Assembly: GCA_964017045.1 (NCBI GenBank)
Contig: OZ024810.1
Location: 14,123,342-14,187,341 of the forward strand
Direction of reading: 5' to 3'
Source: Omphiscola glabra
Taxonomy: Eukaryota; Mollusca; Gastropoda; Lymnaeidae
Length of the DNA: 64,000 nucleotides
Position 1 is the first letter of the stretch; the number at the start of each line of letters is the position of its first letter. The notes under the pieces were generated by a model, which was not told the DNA's origin, ran no database searches, and worked only from the letters and a program-made list of their open reading frames with translations. Below are positions 48,217 to 60,499 of this stretch, piece by piece. A program made the position numbers and the translations under genes.

Positions 48217-51200
48217 TCAGATAGGAACACTGACTTCACACAAAACTAACTTCTCGACAGCTGAGCCTATAAGTAATTTCTTATTGTAAACAACAGCTGC
48301 TGATGAGCCAGATAGGAGGTCGCCGTCATCGTATAGTAGTTCTGTTGCTGAAGTTACGATTCCCTCAGCGGTTCGTAGGTGCAGGACCTTTGGATATTTT
48401 GAAATACACATGTTGAAAACATCAGAGGTCTGACAAAATCTGAAGACATGATTATATTGAATTATAAGTATAAGTAGATGATGAGGGTGCTCATTCTGAG
48501 TTTGATATGGATAAGTATTTTTGTTTCAAAAAAAAATCTATTGCTATACTAACAGCAATCCATAAATGCATTATCATGATTTGCAAAAATTATATTATAA
48601 TAAAGCTATTTTCACTAATACTAAAACTTAAATACCAACTAGTATATGTCTGTGAGTTAACACAGCACCAGACATATGACTGATACAACTAATATTTCAA
48701 AAGCCATATGATGCTTGCAATGTAACAGTAACAGTCATATTAACTGTGTTATAATAGTTATATGAGAAGAATGTGAGTAGCAGCAGCTATAAGAAATGTG
48801 AGAAGCAGCAGCTATAAGGAATGTGAGTAGCAGCAGCTATAAGAAATATGGACTTGCAGAAATCTAGACTAATAAATCAGCTTTTCATGTATGCTAAATA
48901 ATACTACAGTCGAACCCGCTTATCTCGACCTCGGTTAATTCGCCAACCCTATTAAGTCGACGTTTTTGAAGTGGAACCGCCAAATTCTCTCTTTGTCTTA
49001 GCATTTTCTCATCGGTTATGTCGATTCTTCTATGTCGCCGAACCCTAATATCTCTAGCACAAAAGAGGGCCAAATTTGCCACTTAACGTTGGTTATCTCG
49101 ATCCCCATGACCAATCGGTAGCTTTTGAAAATGTTAGTTATCGATGCCACTTCACCATCTCACTACCGTATTTTTGTGTTTGTATCGACAACCCCATCTT
49201 AGCAGTGCATTGTTGGCTGACAAGGAAATTTGTGGCATATGAGACACATGGGTAGGGGGATTGGTAAGTGTGTCAAAGGTTATAGAAATATCACCGCAAC
49301 ATATTGTATTGATCGTGATGGTGATATTGTTGCTTTGTGTGTCACAGTGAACTAGCTATCTGCGGTTGAGGGAATGTTGGTTCCGCCGAGCGAAATAATG
49401 ACGTCACAGCACGGAAAGACGTGTTGGTGGACTACAGTGTGTTGTGACTATGTCATGTTAAATATTACCACTACAGCGATCTCTTTATGAAAACACAAAG
49501 CAATAGTATACGGGCATACGACAACTGACTTTGTAAAGAAACCATAGTAACCCCGTGTACGATACTTTTCAGAGCTGTGTCAGAGTGAAATGACTCGCGA
49601 ATTTAATTTTGACACTGGTTAGCTTTTTTGTAAAACGAACTACACCCCGCACGTTTTGTTGTTAGCAAAGAGGTATGTACATTTTTATAGCATGCCGATC
49701 GCTTCATCAGACAAATAACGGCAACGCTGTTGTGTAAAAAAAAACTCCAAAAACACGTGCATGTACATTCTCATTTATTAACGCACATCATGTACATAAA
49801 GAAATTTCAAGCACATGTTAATATTTTGCCGCCATATTGGTTTTCGTTTATCTCGATCCTCGGTTATCTCGACGCTTTTTGGCTAACCCAGAGGCCATCG
49901 ACATAACCGGGTTGTACTGTATAATAATAGTAAATATTGAAGTGAAAGAAACTACAAGGCGCTACAGCGCACACACACACACACACTAATCCAACTATCA
50001 CTGAGTGTGCATACCTGCGATGCTGCCTTAAACTTCTTAGGTTTGTCCAAGTGTTTGAGATACTGGTAGGCAATTGGATGAGAGCCCAGGAACAAGTCTC
50101 CAGTGGAGGGGTCTAGAACCACATTGTCTGGATGTGTATACAGTGGATAGGACTGTGGACCAGAAATTTATCAATTCACATAGACTGAACAGTAGGCTCA
50201 ACAATGGGAATGTAGTGGGTAGGATGCATAAAAAAGGTCTATTAAAATGTAAAATGTCGCCTTAAAAAATACATACATATACTGGTACTATAGTGTGTGT
50301 TGACTTAAACTAAGGTTTTCAAACTAGCTTAAGGCTTAAGGGTCTGCATGATAATCTCATGGTCCATAGACACACATAAGAACATCATTATAATTTTTTG
50401 TCTCTTATTGGGGTCAGTATGTGATAAATACAACTTGCAAAGAGAAAACTTGGCTGATATTATCATAATCATTATCCTCAAATTCCAGGATGGGAGGTCA
50501 CATTCTAAATGTTAAAATTATTTATGGTTAATTTATATATGCAGTCTGGTGCTAGGTCCATTCAGTTTTCTAATTTTTATTATTAAAATTTCAATATCTA
50601 AATTATGGACAAAAGAAGAGTTATTTCCCTTTTTTAGAGAAAATATATAAAGTAAACCTGAGTGCCCGAGTAAAGGGACTTAAGCGACAGAATTATTTTT
50701 TACACAATCAACCTTCCAATGGTCCTCAGAACATACACTATATATAAGCAACTTAGATGGGCCTTCTGAACATAAAGATCAGTAAGGGAAACACAAGGAA
50801 AAGGTGACAAATTGTAGGGCAAAAAAAAAAACGACGCTTGCATATATATGGACAGACTAACCTGACGGATTTGTGGGTAGGATGTAAGTCTTTTAAAAGA
50901 TAAGTGACCAACCTGTTGTAAAGTCAGAGAATTATCTTTCTGTCGTGCGTACACTCGTATTTCAGAACTTAGGCTCAAAGATATGTAGACAAATCTGAGT
51001 GGGGAAAAAAGTCATATTAAAAGTGGTCACAAGCCTTATCTATCCACTTATAACAGTGTGATGTTCTAAAATATATTACAACACAGCTCATTAGATATGC
51101 AACAAATCACATTGACAAATGAAGATTTTTCTTTAAAAATAAGAAACCTATCTTTATTATTTTAGATTTTAAACAGAGAAGTATTAGTTTCCGTAAAGAT

Positions 51201-54200
51201 AGCCGATGTGCTTTCAAGTTGTTAACTCAAGAGCTGAATTCAAACCCCCATACAACTTGGTAGAGAGGCAGACAATGATTGCTGAGAGGCAGACAATGCT
51301 TGCTGAGAGGCAGACAATGCTTGCTGAGAAGCAGACAATGATCGCTGAGAGGCAGACAATGCTCGCTGAGAGGCAGACAATGTTCGCTGAGAGGCAACCA
51401 ATGCTTGCTGAGAGGCAGACAATGCTCACTGAGAGGCAACCAATGCTTGCTGAGAGACAACCAATGCTTGCTGAGAGGCAACCAATGCTTGCTGAGAGGC
51501 AGACAATGCTTGCTGAGAGGCAGACAATGATTGCTGAGAGGCAGACAATGCTTGCTGAGAGGCAACCAATGCTTGCTGAGAGGCAGACAATGCTTGCTGA
51601 GAGGCAACCAATGCTTGCTGAGAGGCAGACAATGCTCGCTGAGAAGCAGACAATGCTTGCTGAGAGGCAACCAATGCTTGCAGAGAGGCAGACAATGCTC
51701 GCTGAGAAGCAGACAATGCTTGCTGAGAGGCAGACAATGCTTGCTGAGAGGCAGACAATGCTCGCTGAGAGGCAGACAATGCTTGCTGAGAGGCAACCAA
51801 TGCTCGCTGAGAGGCAGACAATGCTCGCTGAGAAGCAGACAATGCTTGCTGAGAGGCAGACAATGCTTGCTGAGAAGGCAACTTGAATAAGCTTAAGAAA
51901 GTCCTTCAAATTTTAGCTAATTATCAATCAAACCACACAAAAATTGGATGGGTAATCCAGATATCGAGAAGTAATCCTTGTGGGAAGCAATGCGACTGTC
52001 CAAGGGCAAAAACTGCAGTCAAATTTGGTTTCATATTTAACCCCCCTCAAAATCATTAACAAGTCAAATCTTATTTTAAGTAGAAATTGTATTTTATTTT
52101 GAAACATTAACAAAAAAATCTGTATCGAGATAATAAGAGGAAACCATTTATCTAACCTTTTAATGACGAAAACCTACACTAAACAAGCTAGATACAGTGT
52201 TCCCATTACATTAAGCGGAGCTAAAAAGAAAATGTTAATGGGAAATAGCTTTCAAAAACAAATTTGATGTCACGCTACTTTTGTCAAATTTAAAATATTT
52301 TTACACACTGAAGAGAGCAGTCCCAAATAAATAGAGACTAGCAAGTTTAGATAATGAAACAGTAAAACAGCTAGATGTAGAACTGTTACTGTTAAAAAAT
52401 AATGTAGAAAGGGATTTTAATGATCTTATAGTTGTTACCTAACGCAGACTTAAAACAATTATTTCTACTAGCTAGCATTGGGCAATAGTGATCACGATGG
52501 TAACCAGAGAACTTGCGAAAATTCAGAATTTACACAAAAATAAAATGTCATGTATGTTTCCAAATGGAGCTGCGCACCCCTTCACTTAGGCAAATGAGAC
52601 AGTCCACATTAAAATTAAAAGTATGTTAGGCACGACTGGGGTAAACCAAGCCCAAACAGGATATTCCTTGTTTCACTATCAGACAGTTTAGTGTCTATAG
52701 TCTTTTTAATTGTATCATCGTAAAGCTAAGTGGGCCTCAGAATAAACCAGAGACAAGCAATACAGAAGGTCAACTAAGGTAACACAATTTTAAAGAAATT
52801 AATCAAACACTCACTTTGCACACAAAACAATTTAAGTATAAAATAACATTTTCTGTAGTGTGTGTGTGGTTTTTTTTGGGTGGGGGTGGGGGGTTGTGAA
52901 ATTGTAAAATAATACAAAACATTCTCACAGGTAGGCAGGTCTGCACAGGGGAGAGAGCATGTCAGCACAGGGAGAGAGCAGGTCTGCACAGGGAGAGAGC
53001 ATGTCTGCACAGGGAGAGCGCATGTCAGCACAGGGAGAGAGCAGGTCTGCACAGGGAGAGAGGTCTGCACAGGGAGAGCGCATGTCAGCACAGGGAGAGA
53101 GCAGGTCTGCACACGGAGAGAAAAGGTCTGCACAGGGAGAGAGCAGGTCTGCACAGGGAGAGAGCAGGTCTGCATAGGGAGAGAGCAGGTCTGCACAGGG
53201 AGAGAGCAGGTCTGCACAGGGAGAGAGCATGTCAATTCAGATACAACTTCACATAATCTTTTTTTACTAGTTCTATCCATATTATATTTATTACAGAAAA
53301 CATGTTCCCATAAACTGAATGCACCTGGCACATTTTGGGAAACCATACTGTCTGCTAATAATACTTATATAAAAAATAGGTAAATAAATCATTGTAGCTA
53401 AATCTTTTGTAAAGACATCTTTCTTTTAACACTTTTTACTCTTAGGCTGAGTGATCCCCAGTTACATGCAGATGCTGAAGTCAAACAGGGCAATGCTAAA
53501 GTAACAATGAATGGTCAAGGGAAGCCGGACTGCCCAAAAACATAAATAAAATGATGTCCAATAGGATTTGACTACTTACGATCCACAGCCTGACATGGCA
53601 ATGCCAGTGGCACTTGTCAGTCCTGTGATGACTTCTTGGTAGCCCGTTTCTCCGCTGTACATCACAACACTGGACCAAGGCATCAGGGAAAACAATTCCA
53701 GCAGCATGAAGAATCTGACTTTGTGCTCATAAAGGATATTAGTTGTGTAAAATGAGTCTTCTCCCAGAGCCTGCACATCATATAGACTATGAATCAGAAG
53801 AGAGAAGTTTCATAGAGACTATGAGTCAGAAGAGAGAAGTTTCATAGAGACCATTTGTCAGAAGAGAGAAGTTATACAAAATGCTCCAAGCAGATCTAAG
53901 AAATTGGGAAACGCTACAAAAAAATAAACGTTTCTGTTTAGTGACATTAAAAAAAAAACAAAATTTAAGAAACATGAACAGATCAATTGTTTATTCAGAA
54001 TAACTGATACCTGCACAACTACTACAGTAAAGCTTTGCTTATGAATAAATGTCCACTTGTAGCTGGGTGGCCGAGTGGTCTAAACTGAGCAAAATCTCAA
54101 GTTGATGGTCTGGAGTTCAATCCCCGCCAAAGCCCAGTCAAGCAAACACACCACCAGTACCCCGGGTGGATGGGACTCGTTAACCTTGGACGGCAACTCA

Positions 54201-57200
54201 TCTAAGAGAAGGAAACTCTGAATTCAAACCCGGCGATGGAGTCCCGATAGGCGGATAACATTGATACAATGAAACATTCCGGCAACTCCCGGGTGGATGG
54301 GACTCGTTAACCTTGGACGGCAACTCATCTAAGAGAAGGCAACTCTGAATTCAAACCCAGGAGATGGGGAGATGGAGTTCACATGCGCCTAACTGGCAGC
54401 AGTGATGCCTCTCGAACATCGAACCTTGTAACGCGCTTCGAGCCTTTGGGAATGAAGCGTGATTTCTCAAATTTCTCAAATAAACTTCATTATTATTATT
54501 ATTTTGCCTTATTTTATCAAAGCTTGACCCCGTACTTGTTGCATACACAAACAGCATGTGTCTTAAATACCACAGAGCCTTAACTAACAAACAACACACA
54601 AATCTATTCCCAGCAGGAGGGGAGACACAAACAGATGCTTGAAACTGCTTTCTTACAATCGAAGCTTGCTGCTAGTGTAGGTTTTCACATGGTGTAAGAT
54701 GTCAGTGCTCTGATTGAAGTGGAACTTCTCAATCCGGTCAGATTCCCCAGCTGGGTGGTTGACAACATAGACAGTATGCTGACCTGTGAAGGAATAGAGA
54801 ATCTGCTGAACTAGTAGGTTCTGAAATTAAATTTGAGGACAGCATGACCTCGAAATAAAAAAAAACAAACAACAACAACAAAAACCAACCTCACCATGAC
54901 TTGAAGCACATGAAATCAACATGCAAGGCTTTCCCACATTTGGTCTCACTTGACACTCTATATTAATTACTCCTAAGGGTACATTTTTCAAAACAAAACT
55001 TTGGGGATTCTAGTTGTACTGGTAGTGGCTGGAGTCATTCACAGTCAACATGTGTATTTAATATCTATATCTATCTGTATATATCTATCAATGAATTAAT
55101 TGATATTTTATTTATGATATTTTACACCACCACACCCTTCCTCTATCATCTGGTAAGCCCCCCCCCCCATTTTTGTGCGTGGTTCTCCCCCCCCCCCCAA
55201 AACCTAATGAAAACAATACATACTCTGGCCACTACTTTCTTAATAATGTCAGTTCACAATATTTTTGCATTGTGGTTTGATTTTTTACCTATGAGCATCA
55301 AATGAGGCCCTGTTTCAGGTGTCCAGCTAAGAGGGCACTGCACTCACTACATGTTTAAGTGCCAGCTGACAATCAATCACATAAGTTACTAAAAATTGTC
55401 CTCTACTAGAGTCACATGAGGACAACTCCGTGACTTATTTTTACCACCCTGACCCAATTATGTTTTTTTTTTTTTTTTACATCACCATGATATCCCTCAA
55501 TGAAGATATTAGCTATCATTGGTGCTCTTAAAAAAAAAAAGCAATACATAATCGAATGTTTTAAACTGATTAACAATTTGAATCGGAAATGAACTTAAAC
55601 ATGCTTGTTTAATATAGTAAGAAAACTAAATGACTTATTCAGATGAGATAAATTGTACAATCTGGCCCACCAGCTTAGCATACATTGCTGAACAGGTTCA
55701 ACACTTTAAATAAGACTGATTAATAATATTAAAAGTGAGAGAAAAAAGCATACATGTAATTCTTAAACGATACCTGTATAATTATCTAGCCATACACTTA
55801 TGCCATGTGGTCTGAATGTGCCAACTTTAAAGCTTTTCCCATCTGACCTGATGTCTAATTTCAAAATTTTAGCCGAGTTTCCACTGAGTGAGACTGTGTA
55901 AATGGCGCCACTGATATTACTATTCTTGTAGTGGGTTTGGAAACTCTGGGATAACAGATTCATGTTAAGACCCTGCAATAAAATAAGGTGATGAAAATTA
56001 TGAGCTATATGCATGCAATTATATTTTAATGAACATAAAACGCTTAACTTGCATAGACCTTTGTTCATTTGCTAACTGAGAGCACTGTTACACTAATCAT
56101 AAAAAAACATCATCTCATAATGGTGTTAACTAGGGGCATCTACACAAGTGGTGGGGGGGAAGGAAGCAACTACTTCCAATCTGTGAAGGGGGGGGGGGGG
56201 ATAAAAACTCCCCTCCCTGTCAGCTTTTGAATTTTTCCAGGTACAAAATAAATATGGGGAAGGAAAGGGGAAAAAAACAAGAAATACTAGAAACTTTTAT
56301 TTTTGCAATGTAATGAAATCGAAAGGCCTGGGATTCTTGTTAGGAGATATGTCTAGTACAATGGTGTTAACGTATGCTGAAAATGGAACTTCATCAACAA
56401 GTTAGGAACTGATACATTTTTGTCAGCACAGCCATCCAGGCATCCACTCAAGATTTAGTTTAAAACCAAAAATAATAATTATAGGCATAATTTAAAAAAA
56501 AAATTTGTGGAAAAAATCTCTGGATTTGATCATTTGTCTTGCTGAAAAAATGTGAAGACTCATTGAGCTATATCAGTAACATTATTGAATAGTCAACAAT
56601 GTTCTAAGAATTTTTTAACTGTAAATTTTTGTATGACCAGGTACTAATAATCATAGTGAACTCTCGAATTAAATACCAATACCATGACCCACGTCCAGGG
56701 GGGGACGCTTCCACCACTCAGTAAAAAAAAAGGGGGGGGGGGCAGTAGAGGCTTCCGCTGTTAACTGATTTAACATAGTGTATATAGTACTACCAAAAAA
56801 CAATAATATTAATTATAGTCCTAGAAACAGAACAAAAAAAAAAAAATTGGCCACCTAAACAAAGAGAGCTTGCACTAACTTTTCAGTTAAGATTTCAAGA
56901 GTAATTTCTTGATTTTTTATCATTAAAGTAATGAAGATTGGATGGAAAAAATAAAAAAGAGGGGAAGCATAGTTTTTAAAACTTAAGAACAATTTCAACT
57001 TATGAATACAACAGAAGACTATTACATTAATTTAACTAAGGTGATTTCTTATACATTTTTTTAATGATACAAATCTTACAGATGTAATGAATGTTTTCCC
57101 ATCTGGTAGAGTGTGAAAATTCTGAGAGCCATATTCTGCAATAAATTAATAGTCACATCATTCATTTAATTATTTTTTTTTAAAGCAACAACTAGATATG

Positions 57201-57370
57201 AAAAAATATATGTCACAAACTTTTTTAAAAATTATGAAACGTGAAAAAGTAAATTAATCTAATGGACCTTAAACTATAGTAATACAATGAACCACAAACC
57301 TATACCATCAAGCTGGTAGCAAGGTCCTGGATAGTGCTGATAATAGTGCAGATGAAATCCCAATGAGTAG
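48217..57370 (-). CDS. Paraoxonase/arylesterase-like protein, eight exons, N-terminal exon missing
   Basis: Exons in coding order: 57370-57300, 57135-57080, 55972-55774, 54783-54657, 53786-53580, 50994-50862, 50152-50015, 48429-48217 (stop). All junctions are GT/AG and in phase, giving 380 visible residues. The protein follows human PON1 throughout: PGPC (Cys42), 'IEYGSQNF--LPDGKTFIT', 'RPHGISVW' (His115), 'YVVNHPAGE' (His134), 'ALGEDSFYTTN' (Asn168), 'SATGIAMSG', 'FVYISLSSEIRVY', 'HPDNVVLDPSTGDLFLGSHP' (Asp269, Asn270, His285), and C-terminal 'NKKLLIGSAVEKLVLCEV' (Cys353). PONs are calcium-dependent six-bladed propeller lactonases, secreted or membrane-bound by an uncleaved N-terminus. Here Glu53, Asp54, Asp169 and Asn224 are replaced by Gln, Asn, Ile and Thr. 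The first visible exon needs a phase-2 upstream exon, not found. Confidence 0.92.
48907..49919. mobile_element. Pogo/Tigger-like element copy 2, uninterrupted
   Basis: Begins CAGTCGAACCCGCTTATC, ends with the inverse of CAGTACAACCCGGTTATG, flanked by TA (48905-48906 and 49920-49921). 1013 bp, in the last intron of the paraoxonase-like gene. Opposite orientation to 42880-44116 and free of the two hAT insertions. Internal landmarks include 'gaagtggaaccgccaaattc' and 'cgagcgaaataatgacgtca'. No transposase frame. Confidence 0.85.
51262..51880. repeat. 21-bp minisatellite, frames open on both strands
   Basis: About 29 units of 'gagaggcagacaatgcttgc' plus t, with two main variants (cagaca/caacca and gagagg/gagaag). 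Because 21 is a multiple of three and no frame holds a stop, long frames exist on + (MLAERQT repeats, 226 residues) and - (CLSASIV repeats, 231 residues). It is inside intron 5 (53579-50995) of the paraoxonase-like gene, so it is intronic. Confidence 0.96.
52925..53231. repeat. Second 21-bp minisatellite in the same intron
   Basis: About 15 units of 'ggtctgcacagggagagagc' plus a, with 'catgtcagca' variants and one short unit (53060-53075). The minus frame reads QTCSLPV repeats. No sequence relation to the 51262 array. Confidence 0.95.
54062..54510 (+). mobile_element. tRNA-derived SINE with a LINE-type tail
   Basis: The head 'ctgggtggccgagtggtcta' contains a pol III A box (about 54067-54080), and 'ggagttcaatcc' (54112-54123) is a B box; together they resemble a Leu- or Ser-type tRNA, here degenerate. 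The body holds a direct duplication of about 50 bp ('cgggtggatgggactcgtta' ... 'ctaagagaagg', near 54163 and 54289). The tail 'cgcttcgagcctttgggaat' and 'gaagcgtgattt', then (ATT)n, is the same as the LINE tail at 14690-14755. Inserted in intron 4 of the paraoxonase-like gene. Confidence 0.88.
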
Positions 57371-59544
57371 CTGAGTTAAGGAGACCAAATTTTTTAAATT
57401 AGCTAAATAGACTTGAAGAGTACTTAGGACTTAATTTGGGCCCAGTGATCATTTTGGGCTTGCATTTGTCAAACATTAAAAAAAAGTAAATTACAATAAA
57501 CTTTAACAATAACACACCCCCCCCCCCACCCCCCACCCCCGTAGATAAAAACTTTCCCATTTCAAGAAGGCTCTTTCTGAAATTTTTACATATTTAAATT
57601 TGACATTATTTGGGTCCTAAGAGGTTCTTAAGCAAAAATAACTGTGCCCACTAGGCTGTATATATTATAGCATATTGCAGATGACATGTGATACTCATCC
57701 CCGATTGACATGAAAATTAAAGGAATACTTAATAAACACCATACGTTTAAGGGTCATTTCACTGTTAGCAGGCTTAACCTGAAAATTGAATGTTTATTTG
57801 CCTTGAACTCACCATTAACTGTCATTAGAAAATAAACACTTCTCACAAAATTTTCACTAACGTGTCATCGTAAACTTTTGTAAGCTTATACATGGTGTCC
57901 ATAAAATCAGGACACATAGACAAAGTGTAGACTTAACAGATTAAAATTTTGGTGGTAAAATTGTAAGGTAATTGTAATTGTTCCACCAGGTTTAAAGAGT
58001 AAGCCACACAATCAATAAAGAGTAGGAGCATATCAAATGACAAATCAAGAAAGCGAGACAATAATTTTCCATGCTAAGAAATATATGAAAGTCTAAATCA
58101 ATTAGACCTTATTTAAAAACAAAATTGAGAATCTTTGGGTCTACCCTTAATACTCTTAATGTTTTTGAAAAACAAACATGGAGGAACAAGTAAGCAAACA
58201 ACAAAAAAGTGAGTGAAAAATATCAATTCCTGAGGAGATTATGAAACATAAAAAAGCCTGGCAAGAAAACAAAACCATGAAAGCATACTTTGATAGTTCA
58301 GACATAATGACAACACAAAACTTTTCAGGTGACAAGCCAGGCATATTGTACCAAGATCAACTTTCTAGCTCAAGTGGTTAAAAGGTATGACTTAAGTTTA
58401 GCATGGACCTTAAGTGTGTTTTTTTCTTCTCCTTTAGTCAGAGTTTTCCTCCACATTTTGTTACCCATTTTCAGCTGTATCCAGAAAACATGAACCCAAT
58501 TAGTTCTAAACCAATTTGTATGAAGGAATGTTGTTTCAATGGAAGTTTGTTTGAACAGAAATAATGAAGGAAAAAAGCCAGTATACATTTTATTAAAAGG
58601 TTTAGGCCTGCATTTTCTTCATTTCTCACTTGCATCTTCCCTTCAAAAACAGGTAAAGCATAACAACAACAAAAGTTTCTCTTTAACATATTTCATTTCC
58701 AACAAAGTTGAGCTTCCATAACTTATCATAACTAGTGTATTATGCCTACTCAGAATAATAGTATATATATGCATTATAGGTAGGAAACTTACTAAAAAGA
58801 CCACTTTAGGCCCTTTATAGTTTTTGATAAGGCCCAGCCTTAGTTTGAAGTAAGGCAGTAGGCATAGGCAGGACCAGCTAAGAATGAATGCTTCAAATAA
58901 GGGGAAACAAATCGATCCTTGCTGTCAGCTCAAAAATGGTTGGACAAATAGGCCTAGGGGCCATCCACAAATGATGTGCAGTTGCGCTATTTAATAAACT
59001 GGGTCCTTAATAAACTGGATACAAAAGAAAAAGAATTATAATTTCCGTTTTTTACAGCTCCCAATCTGATCTAATTTTCTTATTATCACACTCCCATCGC
59101 TTTTTCATGTCAGTCATTATGAACAATTATTTCATAAAATTTACTCTCTACCATAACTCAACATACTCAACTGTAGTTAAATACATCATGTAAGTGTAAG
59201 AAGGCCTAAAAACTAAAAAGTTAAAATGACAATTAAAACTGTGATATGACTGATGATTATTGTGTATTGAGTGAACTTTGTGACCTGATGGCCGTGTATT
59301 GTTATCATGTGGTATGACTGGACTGGTGAGTTGTTTTCATGAATGTTTATTAATCATATAATGATATAATATAATGTTTAAACTTAAAGGTGTGAATATT
59401 GGTTGGAGAACTGGAGTGAGTGATCATGTGATAGTATTATTAGTATGTGTGGTATAAAAAGAATGTAGAGTGAGAAATAAAGATCAGTTACAGTTGTTAC
59501 ACACAGACAAGTTGGCATCATATTTTACTTTTACAAAAACTTAA
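57371..59544. other. Upstream intron of the paraoxonase-like gene, or intergenic
   Basis: Must contain, or be followed to the right by, the missing 5' exon. I looked on the minus strand for a signal-peptide or membrane-anchor exon ending in phase 2 before a good donor and found none. A C-rich tract lies near 57516-57540. Confidence 0.4.
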
Positions 59545-59778
59545 GGTTATTTGATACTATTGGTGTCGTGATGTCTCATACGGCCGCCATCTTGGTTGAT
59601 TAAAACGTTAAAAAATAATGAAAAAATATCCTATATGTATCCCTACACCTAACCTGAACCGAACCCTAAATTTATCCCTAACCTGGATTTTGACCCTAGC
59701 CTATCGGAACCAGGGTTTTGACCCTATTTTATCGGAACCAGGGTTTTGACGCAAGGCACCAATAGTAACAAATTAGCC
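59545..59778. mobile_element. hAT-type MITE with telomere-like inner repeats, copy 2
   Basis: Left end GGTTATTTGATACTATTGG and inverse right end GGCTAATTTGTTACTATTGG, flanked by exact AAACTTAA repeats (59537-59544 and 59779-59786). On the minus strand the inside reads 'ggttcggttcaggttaggtg', as in copy 1 at 7864-8068; a 'gaaccagggttttgac' duplication is also present. The two copies differ by many substitutions. Confidence 0.86.
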
Positions 59779-59786
59779 AAACTTAA

Positions 59787-60499
59787 AATTATAATTAGAT
59801 AAATTTGACTACTTTAATTTATCATATGAACATACTAACTAAAAGTAAAGACTAGAGTCTTACTTAGAGTAAAGAAAGGAGACTGAACTTGTCTTCGTTA
59901 TACTTCATTTCAGATTTCATTATCATTATTATTATTAATTTAATAATAAAACATCAAAAAATATTGTTTAAAATACTTCATTACATGAGCCTGATAACAT
60001 GTTGCAGAACAAATAAACAAATGCTCAAAACAGCTATCTTCAAATACATTGGATTTTCGTTTACCACTATATGGTATTAGTAACATGAACTATTGTAAAC
60101 AAAACCAAATGATTTTAAAATTATGTAACTCTATTTACCGAGATATAAAATACGCGTTGGGGAATTTGTTTAAAATCTTTAAACGTATCATTTACATTTT
60201 TCTGGGAAACATTTATACCAATTATTTGGAGGTAAAAAAAACAGGCATTCAATTTAATTGTGTTTCTTTTTTTATGGTTAACGCAGCAGCGGTAAGAATC
60301 CTTACTACTTAAGTTGAGCCAACTGTAACTGTAGCCCGTAGCAGTGCCGCGAAGCCCCCACTAATGCCACTATTATAATTATTCAAATTTCGCAAGATCT
60401 AAGCTGAAGATAGCATAAATAAATAATTTATTTGGTATAAAGGGAACATAATATCTTTATTTTTTAATGACCAAATTGAATTGCTGAGGCCTGCTGATG
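59787..60499. other. AT-rich non-coding stretch
   Basis: No gene seen. An orphan hAT-like terminus, CAGTGCCGCGAAGC, lies near 60342. Confidence 0.4.

Noticed and set aside
51206..51909. Long repeat proteins on both strands (226 and 231 residues)
   Set aside because: Produced by a 21-bp minisatellite with no stop in several frames, and it lies within an intron of the paraoxonase-like gene.
52774..53346. 190-residue Cys/Pro-rich repeat protein on minus
   Set aside because: It is the translation of the second 21-bp array, in the same intron.
54062..54130. Functional tRNA gene
   Set aside because: A and B boxes are present, but the cloverleaf is degenerate and the sequence continues into a SINE body and LINE tail.
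57900..57935. Tc1/mariner end ('ggtgtccataaaatcaggac')
   Set aside because: The motif resembles transposon ends seen elsewhere, but no inverse copy or TA flank could be found.
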